The position numbers and the translations under genes are program-made. The notes under the pieces were generated by a model that made no database searches, was not told where the DNA came from, and was given only the letters and a program-made list of their open reading frames with translations. This document shows positions 7,767-16,744 of a DNA stretch of 22,561 nucleotides, piece by piece (positions within the stretch are counted from its first letter, which is position 1; the number at the start of each line of letters is the position of its first letter). Source of the DNA: Comamonas sp. lk (GTDB taxonomy: Bacteria > Pseudomonadota > Gammaproteobacteria > Burkholderiales > Burkholderiaceae_C); NCBI GenBank assembly GCA_945901215.1, contig CAMDKE010000006.1:1-22561 (forward strand), in the 5' to 3' direction.

Positions 7767-8159
7767 CTAGTAGGCGCCCAGGCGTTGGATCAGCTCGACC
7801 TTGTAGCCGTCGGGATCGGTCACAAAAGCGATCTGCGTCGTGCCGCCCTTGACCGGGCCGGGCTCGCGCGTTACGTTGCCACCTGCGGCCTTGATGCGTT
7901 CGCAGGCCGCGTAAATGTCGCTCATACCCAGGGCGATGTGGCCATAGGCCGTTCCTATGTCGTAGCTCTCGACGCCCCAGTTGTAGGTGAGTTCAAGCTC
8001 AGCATGGTCGGGGTTGTTGCCAAAACCCACAAACGCCAAGGTGTACTTGTATTCGGGGTTTTCGGAGGTGCGCAGCAGTTTCATGCCAATCACCTGGGTA
8101 TAAAAGTCAATGGATCGCTGGAGATTGCCAACGCGCAACATGGTGTGGAGGATTCGCAT
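7767..8159 (-). CDS. gloA: Lactoylglutathione lyase (glyoxalase I)
   Basis: Converts the hemithioacetal of methylglyoxal and glutathione into S-lactoylglutathione, the first step of cytosolic methylglyoxal detoxification. The 130-residue protein starts MRILHTMLRVGNLQRS and is very close to E. coli GloA throughout, including SENPEYKYTLAFVG, LTYNWGVESY and AYGHIAL. The four metal ligands of E. coli GloA are present at the same numbers: His5, Glu56, His74 and Glu122. The length is that of the Ni-dependent bacterial class, without the eukaryotic insertions. The start at 8159 is set by homology; a longer reading frame continues to 8591 but overlaps the divergent cupin gene and is not coding. No clear Shine-Dalgarno sequence precedes the ATG. 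The gene is followed 3 nt later by an EamA exporter. Confidence 0.96.
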   Translation of the reverse strand: MRILHTMLRVGNLQRSIDFYTQVIGMKLLRTSENPEYKYTLAFVGFGNNPDHAELELTYNWGVESYDIGTAYGHIALGMSDIYAACERIKAAGGNVTREPGPVKGGTTQIAFVTDPDGYKVELIQRLGAY

Positions 8160-8249
8160 GTGTGCCATTGTCGCCCAGTCGCTGCCCCCGACCGCAAGGG
8201 CGCGTCGACCACAATCGCCCCCACCCCATTTCCAGTCCCCTGCAAACCC

Positions 8250-8633
8250 ATGACCCATTTCACCCAAACCGTCCTGTTCACCGACGCAGATGGCCGCGCC
8301 CGCTTCAAGGAGGAAACCATACCCCTGCTCCACGGCACGCCACAAACCCTGCTGTCCGAGGTGTTTGCAAGCGGTGGTTACCAGTTGCGTCGCAGTCCGG
8401 TGGGGTTTCGCAGCGGCTTCCATTGCACCGGTGCGCCGCAGTGGGTGTTCATTCTCAGTGGCCAGATGGAGATTGGCTTGCACGGCGGCATGTCCCGCGT
8501 GTTTTGCCCGGGCGCGCATTTCTTTAGCGCCGATTTGTTGCCCGAGGGCGTGGCGTTTGACGAGGCGGTCCACGGCCACTGGAGTCGCCAAGTGGGCCCT
8601 GACCCGCTGGTCACGCTGTTTCTGAGGGCGTAG
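8250..8633 (+). CDS. Small cupin-domain protein
   Basis: Single-domain cupin of 127 residues, a small beta-barrel family that often binds a metal and acts as an enzyme or sensor. The first cupin motif is visible as FRSGFHCTGAPQWVFILSG (His58, Gln64) and the second as FCPGAHFFSADLLPEG (His90). The usual second His and the Glu of motif 1 (HxHx..E..G) are not all present, so metal binding is uncertain. I choose the ATG at 8250 because it gives a compact cupin and clears the divergent gloA start by 90 nt; the longer open frame upstream runs antisense through gloA. It ends in a hairpin terminator. Substrate and role are unknown. Confidence 0.78.
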   Translation: MTHFTQTVLFTDADGRARFKEETIPLLHGTPQTLLSEVFASGGYQLRRSPVGFRSGFHCTGAPQWVFILSGQMEIGLHGGMSRVFCPGAHFFSADLLPEGVAFDEAVHGHWSRQVGPDPLVTLFLRA

Positions 8634-8644
8634 CCGCGCAAACG

Positions 8645-8668
8645 AAAAGGCTCCGCAGAGCCCTTTTT
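8645..8668. terminator. Bidirectional terminator between cupin gene and rhlE
   Basis: A 5-bp stem GGCTC/GAGCC with a CGCA loop (8649-8662) is flanked by four A on the left and CTTTTT on the right. It therefore gives a T-run in both directions and can serve both the cupin gene (plus) and rhlE (minus), whose stops lie 12 and 22 nt away. Confidence 0.8.
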
Positions 8669-8689
8669 CGGATGGAGAGCAAGGTCGGC

Positions 8690-10468
<1,779 letters not shown>

Positions 10469-10748
10469 AAAGAAGCACCCACTAGTGGATGCGTGCGTAC
10501 CGGCCTATCCCCTGGAGGTTTCCAAACGGTCAGTCAAAGGCAGGTAGATTCAAAAATGGGACGAACCGCTTTGGTTGCTGTCCCCAGCATGGTGCTGTGC
10601 TTGCGGGCAACTGAAACTCCGCAAAGGTGTGCGATTGTCGCACGTTGCGCCGGGCGCAAGAAATGCCGTTGGTACTTCGGCGCGCCCAGTAGCCGTGGCA
10701 GTCGATAATACCGGCTTATCCCTTTTTGACTCCCCCAAGAACACTGCA
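10469..10748. promoter_or_regulatory. Divergent rhlE/ettA intergenic region with palindrome and near-repeat
   Basis: This 280-nt spacer must hold both promoters. Visible elements are a perfect interrupted palindrome GTGCGA-TTG-TCGCAC (10629-10643), a near-identical 14-nt direct repeat (TACCGGCCTATCCC at 10498-10511 and TACCGGCTTATCCC at 10709-10722), and a good -10-like GATAAT (10704-10709) on the plus strand, 40 nt before the ettA ATG but without a clear -35. The palindrome could be an operator or an RNA hairpin. None of these is a known site that I recognise. Confidence 0.4.
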
Positions 10749-12410
10749 ATGGCCCAATACGTTTTTTCCATGAACCGCGTCGGCAAGATCGTGCCGCCCA
10801 AGCGCCACATTCTCAAAGACATCTCGCTGAGTTTCTTTCCTGGCGCCAAGATCGGCGTACTTGGCACCAATGGCTCAGGCAAGTCCACGCTGCTGAAAAT
10901 CATGGCGGGGCTGGACAAGGAAATCGAAGGTGAGGCCATCGCCATGGCCGGTCTGAACATCGGTTACCTGCCCCAAGAACCCCAGTTAGACCCGACCCAA
11001 ACCGTGCGCGAGAGCGTTGAAACCGGAATGGGCAAGGTGTTTGCCGCCAAGGCCCGATTGGAAGAGGTCTATACCGCCTATGGGGAAGAGGATGCCGACT
11101 TTGACGCGCTGGCAGCGGAACAGGCGGATCTGGAGGCCATCATCGCCACCGCAGGCACCGACTCCGAGCACCAACTGGAGATCGCCGCCGACGCGCTGCG
11201 TCTGCCACCGTGGGATGCCAATATTGGCGTTCTCTCCGGCGGTGAAAAGCGCCGTGTTGCGCTGTGCCGCTTGCTCTTGTCCAAGCCCGACATGCTGCTG
11301 CTTGACGAGCCGACCAACCACTTGGACGCCGAGTCGGTGGACTGGCTGGAGCAGTTTTTGCAGCGCTACCCCGGCACCGTGGTCGCTATTACCCATGATC
11401 GCTACTTTTTGGACAACGCCGCCGAATGGATTTTGGAAATGGACCGCGGCTCGGGCATTCCCTACAAGGGCAATTACTCTGACTGGCTGCAACAAAAGCA
11501 ATCCCGCTTGGAGGCTGAGCAAAAGGGCGAAGAGTCTCGCGCCAAGGCGTTGAAGAAAGAGTTGGAATGGTCGCGCCAAAACCCCAAGGCCCGCCAGGCC
11601 AAGAGTAAGGCCCGCCTGGCCCGCTTTGAGGAACTGAGCGACTTTGAATACCAAAAGCGCAACGAGACCAACGAAATCTTCATCCCCGTGGCCGACCGCC
11701 TGGGCCAGGAAGTGATCGAGTTCGTCAACGTCACCAAGTCGTTTGGCGACCGCGTGCTGATTGACGACCTGAGCTTCAAGGTGCCGCCGGGCGCCATTGT
11801 CGGCATCATCGGCCCCAACGGCGCTGGTAAATCGACGCTGTTCAAGATGATTGCCGGGCGCGAGAAGCCCGATTCAGGTGAAGTCAAGATCGGCCAGACC
11901 GTCAAAATGGCCTTCGTCGACCAAAACCGCGATGACCTGGCCAACGAGAAAACCGTATGGGAAGACGTCTCGGGCGGCCTGGACATTTTGAACGTGGGCA
12001 AGTTCCAAATGGCCAGCCGCGCGTACTGCGGGCGCTTTAACTTCAATGGTGCAGACCAGCAAAAGCGCGTGGGCACGCTCTCGGGTGGTGAACGCGGCCG
12101 CTTGCATTTGGCCAAAACCCTGATCGCTGGTGGCAATGTGCTCATGCTCGACGAGCCGTCGAATGACTTAGACGTGGAAACCCTGCGCGCGCTGGAAGAC
12201 GCACTTTTAGAGTTTGCGGGTACGCTGATGGTCATCAGCCATGACCGCTGGTTCCTGGACCGCATTGCCACCCACATTCTGGCCTGTGAGGGCGATAGCC
12301 ACTGGGTTTACTTTGATGGCAACTACCAGGAATACGAGGCCGACAAGAAACGCCGCTTGGGCGAAGAGGGCGCCAAGCCCAAGCGCATGCGCTTTAAGGC
12401 GCTCCAATAG
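10749..12410 (+). CDS. ettA: ABC-F translation factor EttA (energy-dependent translational throttle)
   Basis: Soluble ABC-F ATPase that binds the ribosomal E site and couples early elongation to the ATP/ADP ratio. The 553 residues (E. coli about 555) contain two ABC domains. Domain 1 has Walker A GTNGSGKS (39-46), signature LSGGEKRR (162-169) and LLLDEPTNHLD with catalytic Glu187. Domain 2 has GPNGAGKS (355-362), LSGGERGR (444-451) and LMLDEPSNDLD with Glu469. Residues about 95-140 form the EttA-type arm, and 243-325 the charged tRNA-interaction linker (WSRQNPKARQAKSKAR). There are no membrane segments. The frame is open back to 10575, but homology fixes the start at 10749, where the protein begins MAQYVFSMNRVGK. 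Confidence 0.96.
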   Translation: MAQYVFSMNRVGKIVPPKRHILKDISLSFFPGAKIGVLGTNGSGKSTLLKIMAGLDKEIEGEAIAMAGLNIGYLPQEPQLDPTQTVRESVETGMGKVFAAKARLEEVYTAYGEEDADFDALAAEQADLEAIIATAGTDSEHQLEIAADALRLPPWDANIGVLSGGEKRRVALCRLLLSKPDMLLLDEPTNHLDAESVDWLEQFLQRYPGTVVAITHDRYFLDNAAEWILEMDRGSGIPYKGNYSDWLQQKQSRLEAEQKGEESRAKALKKELEWSRQNPKARQAKSKARLARFEELSDFEYQKRNETNEIFIPVADRLGQEVIEFVNVTKSFGDRVLIDDLSFKVPPGAIVGIIGPNGAGKSTLFKMIAGREKPDSGEVKIGQTVKMAFVDQNRDDLANEKTVWEDVSGGLDILNVGKFQMASRAYCGRFNFNGADQQKRVGTLSGGERGRLHLAKTLIAGGNVLMLDEPSNDLDVETLRALEDALLEFAGTLMVISHDRWFLDRIATHILACEGDSHWVYFDGNYQEYEADKKRRLGEEGAKPKRMRFKALQ

Positions 12411-12472
12411 AACTGTATGCTGGACTGCGCCCCCCTGACTTCGATCCAAACACAAGGGCCTAAGGCAAGCGC

Positions 12473-13405
12473 ATGGGCACAGCGATGCACGCGTTAAAGG
12501 GCGTGTGCCAGGTAATTCCCAGCCGAACCGGCGGCCTGAGCGCCTACGTTACGGGTAAAGGTAAGCCCTTGCTGCTGATCCACACCATCAATGCCTCGGC
12601 CAGCGCGGCAGAGGTCAGGACGATTTTTGACTGCATGAGCCTACACCGAACCGTGTACGCCATCGACTTGCCTGGCTACGGCGCATCCGAACGGTCTGAT
12701 CGCTTGTACAACCCGCGCCTCATGACTGATGCCATATTGGACCTGGTCTTGCATATTCGCATTCAACATGGACCTTCGGCCATTGACGCGCTGGCGGTTT
12801 CTTTGTCTTGTGAATTTTTGGCGCGTGCCGCCGTTGAGCAGCCTGGCTACTTCAGCACCCTGAGCTTGGTCAGCCCGACAGGATTTTCTGGGCGAAAGTT
12901 GCGCCAGGGTGCACCAGGGGCAACCTATGGACAAGACTGGCTCTGGCGCGCTTTAAAAGGTCCCGGTTGGGGCAAGGCCTTGTTCGGGGCGCTTACCCGC
13001 CCGGGTGTGATCCGGTATTTTTTGAACAAGACTTGGGGCTCCACCGCTATCGATGAGGAGATGTTTAGCTTCGCTGTCTGGACCACCCGACAAGCCCACG
13101 CCGAGCATGCACCTTTGTGCTTTTTGTCCGCACAGATGTTCAGTGCCGACATCACGAACATTTATGACCAACTGAACATGCCAGTCTGGATGTCGCATGG
13201 CACGCGAGGCGATTTTGTGGATTACCAGGGCAAACTCCGGTACTCTACAAATAGCCAATGGCGATTTACGGTGTTTGCATCGGGCGCCTTGCCTTACTTT
13301 GAGTTTCCTGAAGAGTTTTGCGAGGTCTTGCAGGGATTTATCGCCCATCCGGGAGGCGTCGAGTCTGTGCACGCAGGCGCAGGCAGCGGCCAGACCACGA
13401 ATTGA
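12473..13405 (+). CDS. Alpha/beta-hydrolase-fold protein lacking the usual catalytic His
   Basis: 310-residue protein with the alpha/beta-hydrolase layout: strand and oxyanion region LLLIHTIN (33-40), IDLPGYGASERSDR (64-77), a nucleophile elbow AVSLS with Ser110 (108-112), a cap region rich in aromatics (about 140-215), and WMSHGTRGDFVDY with a candidate acid Asp247. Where family members have the His of a G-H-x-P segment, this protein reads SGALPYFEFPEEF, with Ala272 (codon 13286-13288). The oxyanion HG is also HT. If the alignment is right, the catalytic triad is incomplete and the protein may be a non-catalytic fold, or use another base. TAAGG upstream of the ATG at 12473 supports the start; Met5 is an alternative. 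It follows ettA by 62 nt on the same strand. There is no signal peptide. Function unknown. Confidence 0.8.
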   Translation: MGTAMHALKGVCQVIPSRTGGLSAYVTGKGKPLLLIHTINASASAAEVRTIFDCMSLHRTVYAIDLPGYGASERSDRLYNPRLMTDAILDLVLHIRIQHGPSAIDALAVSLSCEFLARAAVEQPGYFSTLSLVSPTGFSGRKLRQGAPGATYGQDWLWRALKGPGWGKALFGALTRPGVIRYFLNKTWGSTAIDEEMFSFAVWTTRQAHAEHAPLCFLSAQMFSADITNIYDQLNMPVWMSHGTRGDFVDYQGKLRYSTNSQWRFTVFASGALPYFEFPEEFCEVLQGFIAHPGGVESVHAGAGSGQTTN

Positions 13406-13427
13406 TGGGGCTTCGGTCAGACCAGCT

Positions 13428-14345
13428 TCAAGCTGCGCTGCGGCGCCGGTTGACCAGGGTAATGCCCAGTCCCACCATGGCCAGGGCGCCCAGCAGGTCT
13501 GCGGTCACCGCCTCACCCAGCCACAAGGCGCCAAACAGAAGGGCAAACAAGGGCGTTGAAAGGGCAAATGAGCCCATGCGTGTGGCCGGGTAGCGGCCCA
13601 AGAGCCATACCCAGCAAAGGTAGCTTGCAAACGCGCCGACCACTGTTTGCAAGAACATCGAACCCACAGTGAACGCGCTCCAATGCCAGTTCCAGGCCTC
13701 GCCCAGCGCCAGCGACAGCAAAGGAAGCGCCACGGCGCTGAGCGCCACCTGGTAAAAAAGTAATTTTTCGGCTCCCAAGCGCGTCAGGCGGGTGGTGCGC
13801 AGTACCACGGTGGTCAGCGCCCAGGCAATGGCGCCGCCAATACCCAGCAGATCGCCCCAGTGCTGTTGCGGCGTCTGCCCCCCCATAAAGCCCTCGCGCA
13901 GCGTAAAGCCCACGGCCAAAAAAGCCAACAGCAAACCCAGCCATTGCAAAGGGCTGAGCCGCTCAGACCGGATAAACCAAGGCAGCACCAGCGCAGCCCA
14001 CAAGGGTGCGGTGTACAAAAACACCGTGATGCGGGACGCGGCGGTAAATTGAAGGCCGCTGAACAGGCACAGAAACTCCAAGGCAAACAAGCACCCGGCG
14101 AGCAAACCGGGCCATAGCGACCCGTCGCGTTGCCACAAAGGGATTCGGCGCCAAACACACCACAGCCACAACACGGCCGCGGCTCCGGCGAAGCGCAAGC
14201 CAGCCATGAAAATAGGAGCCATCTCGCCCAGGGTAGCCTTGACCAGCACTTGCTGAAAGCCCCAAAATGCGCAGCAGGTCAGCAGCAGCGCAATGGCCAT
14301 GGGGTCCAGGTGCTCTTTGCGCGGCACGGCGGAGCCTGCATCCAT
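13428..14345 (-). CDS. EamA/DMT-family transporter, second copy
   Basis: Inner-membrane transporter of 305 residues with two EamA repeats and about ten hydrophobic helices. The first helix, LLLTCCAFWGFQQVLVKA (residues about 20-37), is typical of the family, as is the closing helix LLGALAMVGLGITLVN followed by a short basic C-terminus. It is clearly different from the copy at 6873-7763. The ATG at 14345 overlaps the stop of the flavin-reductase gene (TGATG), which supports coupling; Met16 at 14300 is the alternative start and would remove a polar 15-residue leader. It is convergent with the alpha/beta-hydrolase gene, only 22 nt apart with no visible terminator. Likely an exporter; substrate unknown. 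Confidence 0.86.
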   Translation of the reverse strand: MDAGSAVPRKEHLDPMAIALLLTCCAFWGFQQVLVKATLGEMAPIFMAGLRFAGAAAVLWLWCVWRRIPLWQRDGSLWPGLLAGCLFALEFLCLFSGLQFTAASRITVFLYTAPLWAALVLPWFIRSERLSPLQWLGLLLAFLAVGFTLREGFMGGQTPQQHWGDLLGIGGAIAWALTTVVLRTTRLTRLGAEKLLFYQVALSAVALPLLSLALGEAWNWHWSAFTVGSMFLQTVVGAFASYLCWVWLLGRYPATRMGSFALSTPLFALLFGALWLGEAVTADLLGALAMVGLGITLVNRRRSAA

Positions 14346-14878
14346 CAGCTTAGGCCCCCGGTGTAAAACTGGCCGCCGTGGTAGATGACGGGATCAACCT
14401 GGTCGCGATGGCTGCAACGCTCCACTTGGCCCACGAAAATAATGTGGTCTCCTTCCTCGTGGCGGCTGCGGTTGAAGCACTCAAAAGTGGCTACCGCGCC
14501 CACCAACAGCGGCGCACCCCAGGCGCCGGGATGCCAGTGCACACCGGTGTAACGGTCAATGCCTTTGGCCGAAAACTGGGTGGCCAGCGCGGCTTGTTCA
14601 GATGACAACACGTTGATGGCGTAATGCTTGCATGCCAGCACGGCAGCCATGGAGCTGGACTTCAGCGCCAGACTCCACAACACCAGCGGCGGCGCCAGCG
14701 ACACTGAGTTGAAAGAACTCACCGTCAAGCCGACCAGTCCACCCGCTGGATTCACAGCGGTCACCACCGCCACGCCCGTGGCAAATTGCCCCAGCGCATG
14801 GCGAAACTGGCTTTCGGAGAAGTTGGGTATAAAGGCGCTGGTGTGGGCAGAGTCGCTGGGGGTGGTGGAGGGTTTCAA
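14345..14878 (-). CDS. Flavin-reductase-like FMN-binding protein, TTG start
   Basis: 177-residue protein of the flavin reductase/DIM6-NTAB family (FMN-binding split barrel), which usually supplies reduced flavin to a partner monooxygenase or is itself a flavoprotein reductase. The hallmark run FRHALGQFATGVAVVTA (about residues 25-41), GLTVSSFNSVSLAPPLVLWS (about 49-68) and the closing YHGGQFYTG are visible. No ATG in frame gives a full domain. The best start is TTG at 14878, one base after the aapP stop; a farther ATT at 14884 is less likely. The downstream EamA start overlaps its stop. No monooxygenase partner is present in the window, so the physiological acceptor is unknown. Confidence 0.84.
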   Translation of the reverse strand: MKPSTTPSDSAHTSAFIPNFSESQFRHALGQFATGVAVVTAVNPAGGLVGLTVSSFNSVSLAPPLVLWSLALKSSSMAAVLACKHYAINVLSSEQAALATQFSAKGIDRYTGVHWHPGAWGAPLLVGAVATFECFNRSRHEEGDHIIFVGQVERCSHRDQVDPVIYHGGQFYTGGLS

Positions 14879-14879
14879 A

Positions 14880-15623
14880 TCAATGGCCTAGGATTTTGGA
14901 CAGAAAGTCGCGACTGCGCTCGCTTTGTGGTTTGCTGAAAAAGTCATGGGGATTGTTTTGCTCCACGATCTGCCCCTCGTCCATGAATATAACCCTGTCG
15001 GCCACCGCCTTGGCAAAGCCCATTTCGTGTGTGACGCAGACCATGGTGATGCCCTGGTCGGCCATCTCAATCATCACGTCGAGCACTTCCTTGATCATCT
15101 CGGGGTCTAGCGCCGAGGTGGGCTCGTCAAACAGCATGATTTTGGGCGTCAGGCAAAGCGCGCGCGCAATCGCTACGCGCTGCTGCTGCCCGCCGCTAAG
15201 TTGCAGCGGGTATTTTTGTGCCTGCTCCGCAATGCGTACGCGGCGCAACTGCTCCATGGCGCGTTCTTCGGCTTCTTTCTTGGGTAACTTGCCCACCCAC
15301 ATGGGTGACAAGGTCAGGTTCTCCAGCACGGTGAGGTGGGGGAAGAGGTTGAACTGCTGGAACACCATGCCCACTTTTTTGCGCACGTCGTCAATGGCCT
15401 TGACGTCGTCCGTGAGTTCGACGCCGTCGACGGTCAGGTGGCCTTGCTGGTGCTCCTCGAGCCGGTTGATGCAGCGAATTAAAGTGGACTTGCCCGAGCC
15501 CGAAGGGCCGCAAACCACGATGCGCTCGCCCTGGGCGATGCTGAGGTCAATGTCGCGCAGCACATGAAAGTTGTTGCCGTACCACTTGTTGACTTTGTCG
15601 AATTGGATGATAGGAGTTGACAT
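14880..15623 (-). CDS. aapP: General L-amino-acid ABC transporter ATP-binding protein AapP
   Basis: ATPase of a polar-amino-acid importer (PAAT family), 247 residues. Walker A GPSGSGKS is at 39-46, the Q-loop in MVFQQFNLFPH at 86-96, signature LSGGQQQR at 142-149, Walker B IMLFDEPTSALD at 162-173 and the switch His in CVTHEMGFA. The family is very conserved (GltL, GlnQ, HisP, AapP); the AapP call rests on the adjacent large AapQ/AapM-type permeases and AapJ. AAGGAA upstream of its ATG overlaps the aapM stop codon, so translation is probably coupled. The next gene starts one base after its stop. Confidence 0.92.
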   Translation of the reverse strand: MSTPIIQFDKVNKWYGNNFHVLRDIDLSIAQGERIVVCGPSGSGKSTLIRCINRLEEHQQGHLTVDGVELTDDVKAIDDVRKKVGMVFQQFNLFPHLTVLENLTLSPMWVGKLPKKEAEERAMEQLRRVRIAEQAQKYPLQLSGGQQQRVAIARALCLTPKIMLFDEPTSALDPEMIKEVLDVMIEMADQGITMVCVTHEMGFAKAVADRVIFMDEGQIVEQNNPHDFFSKPQSERSRDFLSKILGH

Positions 15624-15634
15624 AGCAATATTCC

Positions 15635-16729
15635 TTAGCGCTGCTTGCTTTTGTTGACCTGGGCTTCAATCCATTGGCTGTAGCGCGACATGGAGTAGCA
15701 AAAGACAAAATAAATGACGGCAATGAAGAGGTAGCCTTCAATTCGAAACGGGCGCCAGTTGGCGTCCGAATTCATGGCCATGCCCATGGCGCCGGTCAGC
15801 TCGTACAGGCTAACGATGGCCACCAGCGAGGTGTCTTTGAAGGTGGAAATAAAGTTGTTCATCAGACCTGGCACCACCATGGCCAGGGCCTGCGGCAGCA
15901 CAATCTTGCGCTGCATTTGCCAGTAAGACAGGCCCAGCGTCGCCGCTGCCTCTATCTGCCCCTTCGGGATGGCCTGCAGGCCACCACGGATCACCTCGGC
16001 CATATAGGCTGCAGCAAACAAGGTGATACCCGCCAGCACCCGCACCAGCACGTCGATATTGAAGCCTTGGGGCATAAGCAGCGGAAACATGAACGAGGCC
16101 ATGAACAGCACCGAGATCAGCGGCACGCCGCGAACCAGCTCCACATACACCGTGCACAGGCTGCGAATCGCCGGCATGCCCGAGCGCCGCCCCAGCGCGA
16201 TGAAGACGGCGATCGGAAACGCCATCACCATGGACAGGGAAGCCAGCAAAATCGTCAGCGGCAGGCCGCTCCACAGGTCGGTTTCGACTGCACGCAGGCC
16301 GACAAATCCTCCACGCATCAGCGCAAAGTAGGCCGCCAGCACCACCAGCCACAGCAGCACCAGCCAAGGTTTCCAGAAACCACGGGTGCAACTGGCCAAA
16401 ATCAGGCCCAGCAGCATCACGGTGCACACCAAGGCGCGCCAGTGCTCCTCATGCGGGTAGCGGCCAAATAAGATAAAGCGAAATTTCTCCTGCACCACCG
16501 CCCAGCATGCACCGCTGGCCGCTTGGCAGGTCTCATAGCCGCCACTCCACACGGCGTCAATCAAGGCCCAGTGCAAGAGTCGCGGCAGCAAGCCCAGCAG
16601 CACCAGGCCAATGAGCACCGTCCCCAGCGTGGTTTTCCAGTCATGGAACAGGTTGGTGCGGCACCAGGCCAGCGCGCCGCTGCTGGTGCTGGGGGCGGGG
16701 CGGGCGGCAATTGCGGCAAAAGTAGACAT
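15635..16729 (-). CDS. aapM: General L-amino-acid ABC transporter permease AapM
   Basis: Inner-membrane permease, 364 residues, longer than ordinary amino-acid permeases (about 220-250) as expected for AapM because of an N-terminal extension with extra helices. The conserved permease core lies in the second half: VYVELVRGVPLISVLF (about residues 195-210) and the EAA-type coupling loop PKGQIEAAATLGLS (about 257-270). The protein ends with a helix and a short Lys/Arg tail. It pairs with AapQ to form the channel. The gene starts 15 nt after the aapQ stop and ends 11 nt before aapP. Confidence 0.92.
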   Translation of the reverse strand: MSTFAAIAARPAPSTSSGALAWCRTNLFHDWKTTLGTVLIGLVLLGLLPRLLHWALIDAVWSGGYETCQAASGACWAVVQEKFRFILFGRYPHEEHWRALVCTVMLLGLILASCTRGFWKPWLVLLWLVVLAAYFALMRGGFVGLRAVETDLWSGLPLTILLASLSMVMAFPIAVFIALGRRSGMPAIRSLCTVYVELVRGVPLISVLFMASFMFPLLMPQGFNIDVLVRVLAGITLFAAAYMAEVIRGGLQAIPKGQIEAAATLGLSYWQMQRKIVLPQALAMVVPGLMNNFISTFKDTSLVAIVSLYELTGAMGMAMNSDANWRPFRIEGYLFIAVIYFVFCYSMSRYSQWIEAQVNKSKQR

Positions 16730-16744
16730 AGTCGGTATCCGTCC

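Noticed and set aside
7785..8249. N-terminal extension of the cupin gene running antisense through gloA
   Set aside because: The extension exactly covers the conserved gloA gene on the other strand and adds no cupin feature.
10575..10748. 58-residue N-terminal extension of EttA
   Set aside because: EttA orthologues start at the MAQYVF-type Met, and the extension is Cys/Arg-rich, unlike the family.
15674..16471. 265-residue plus-strand open frame opposite aapM
   Set aside because: Gln/His/Arg-rich antisense shadow of a membrane-protein gene; no domain or ribosome-binding site.
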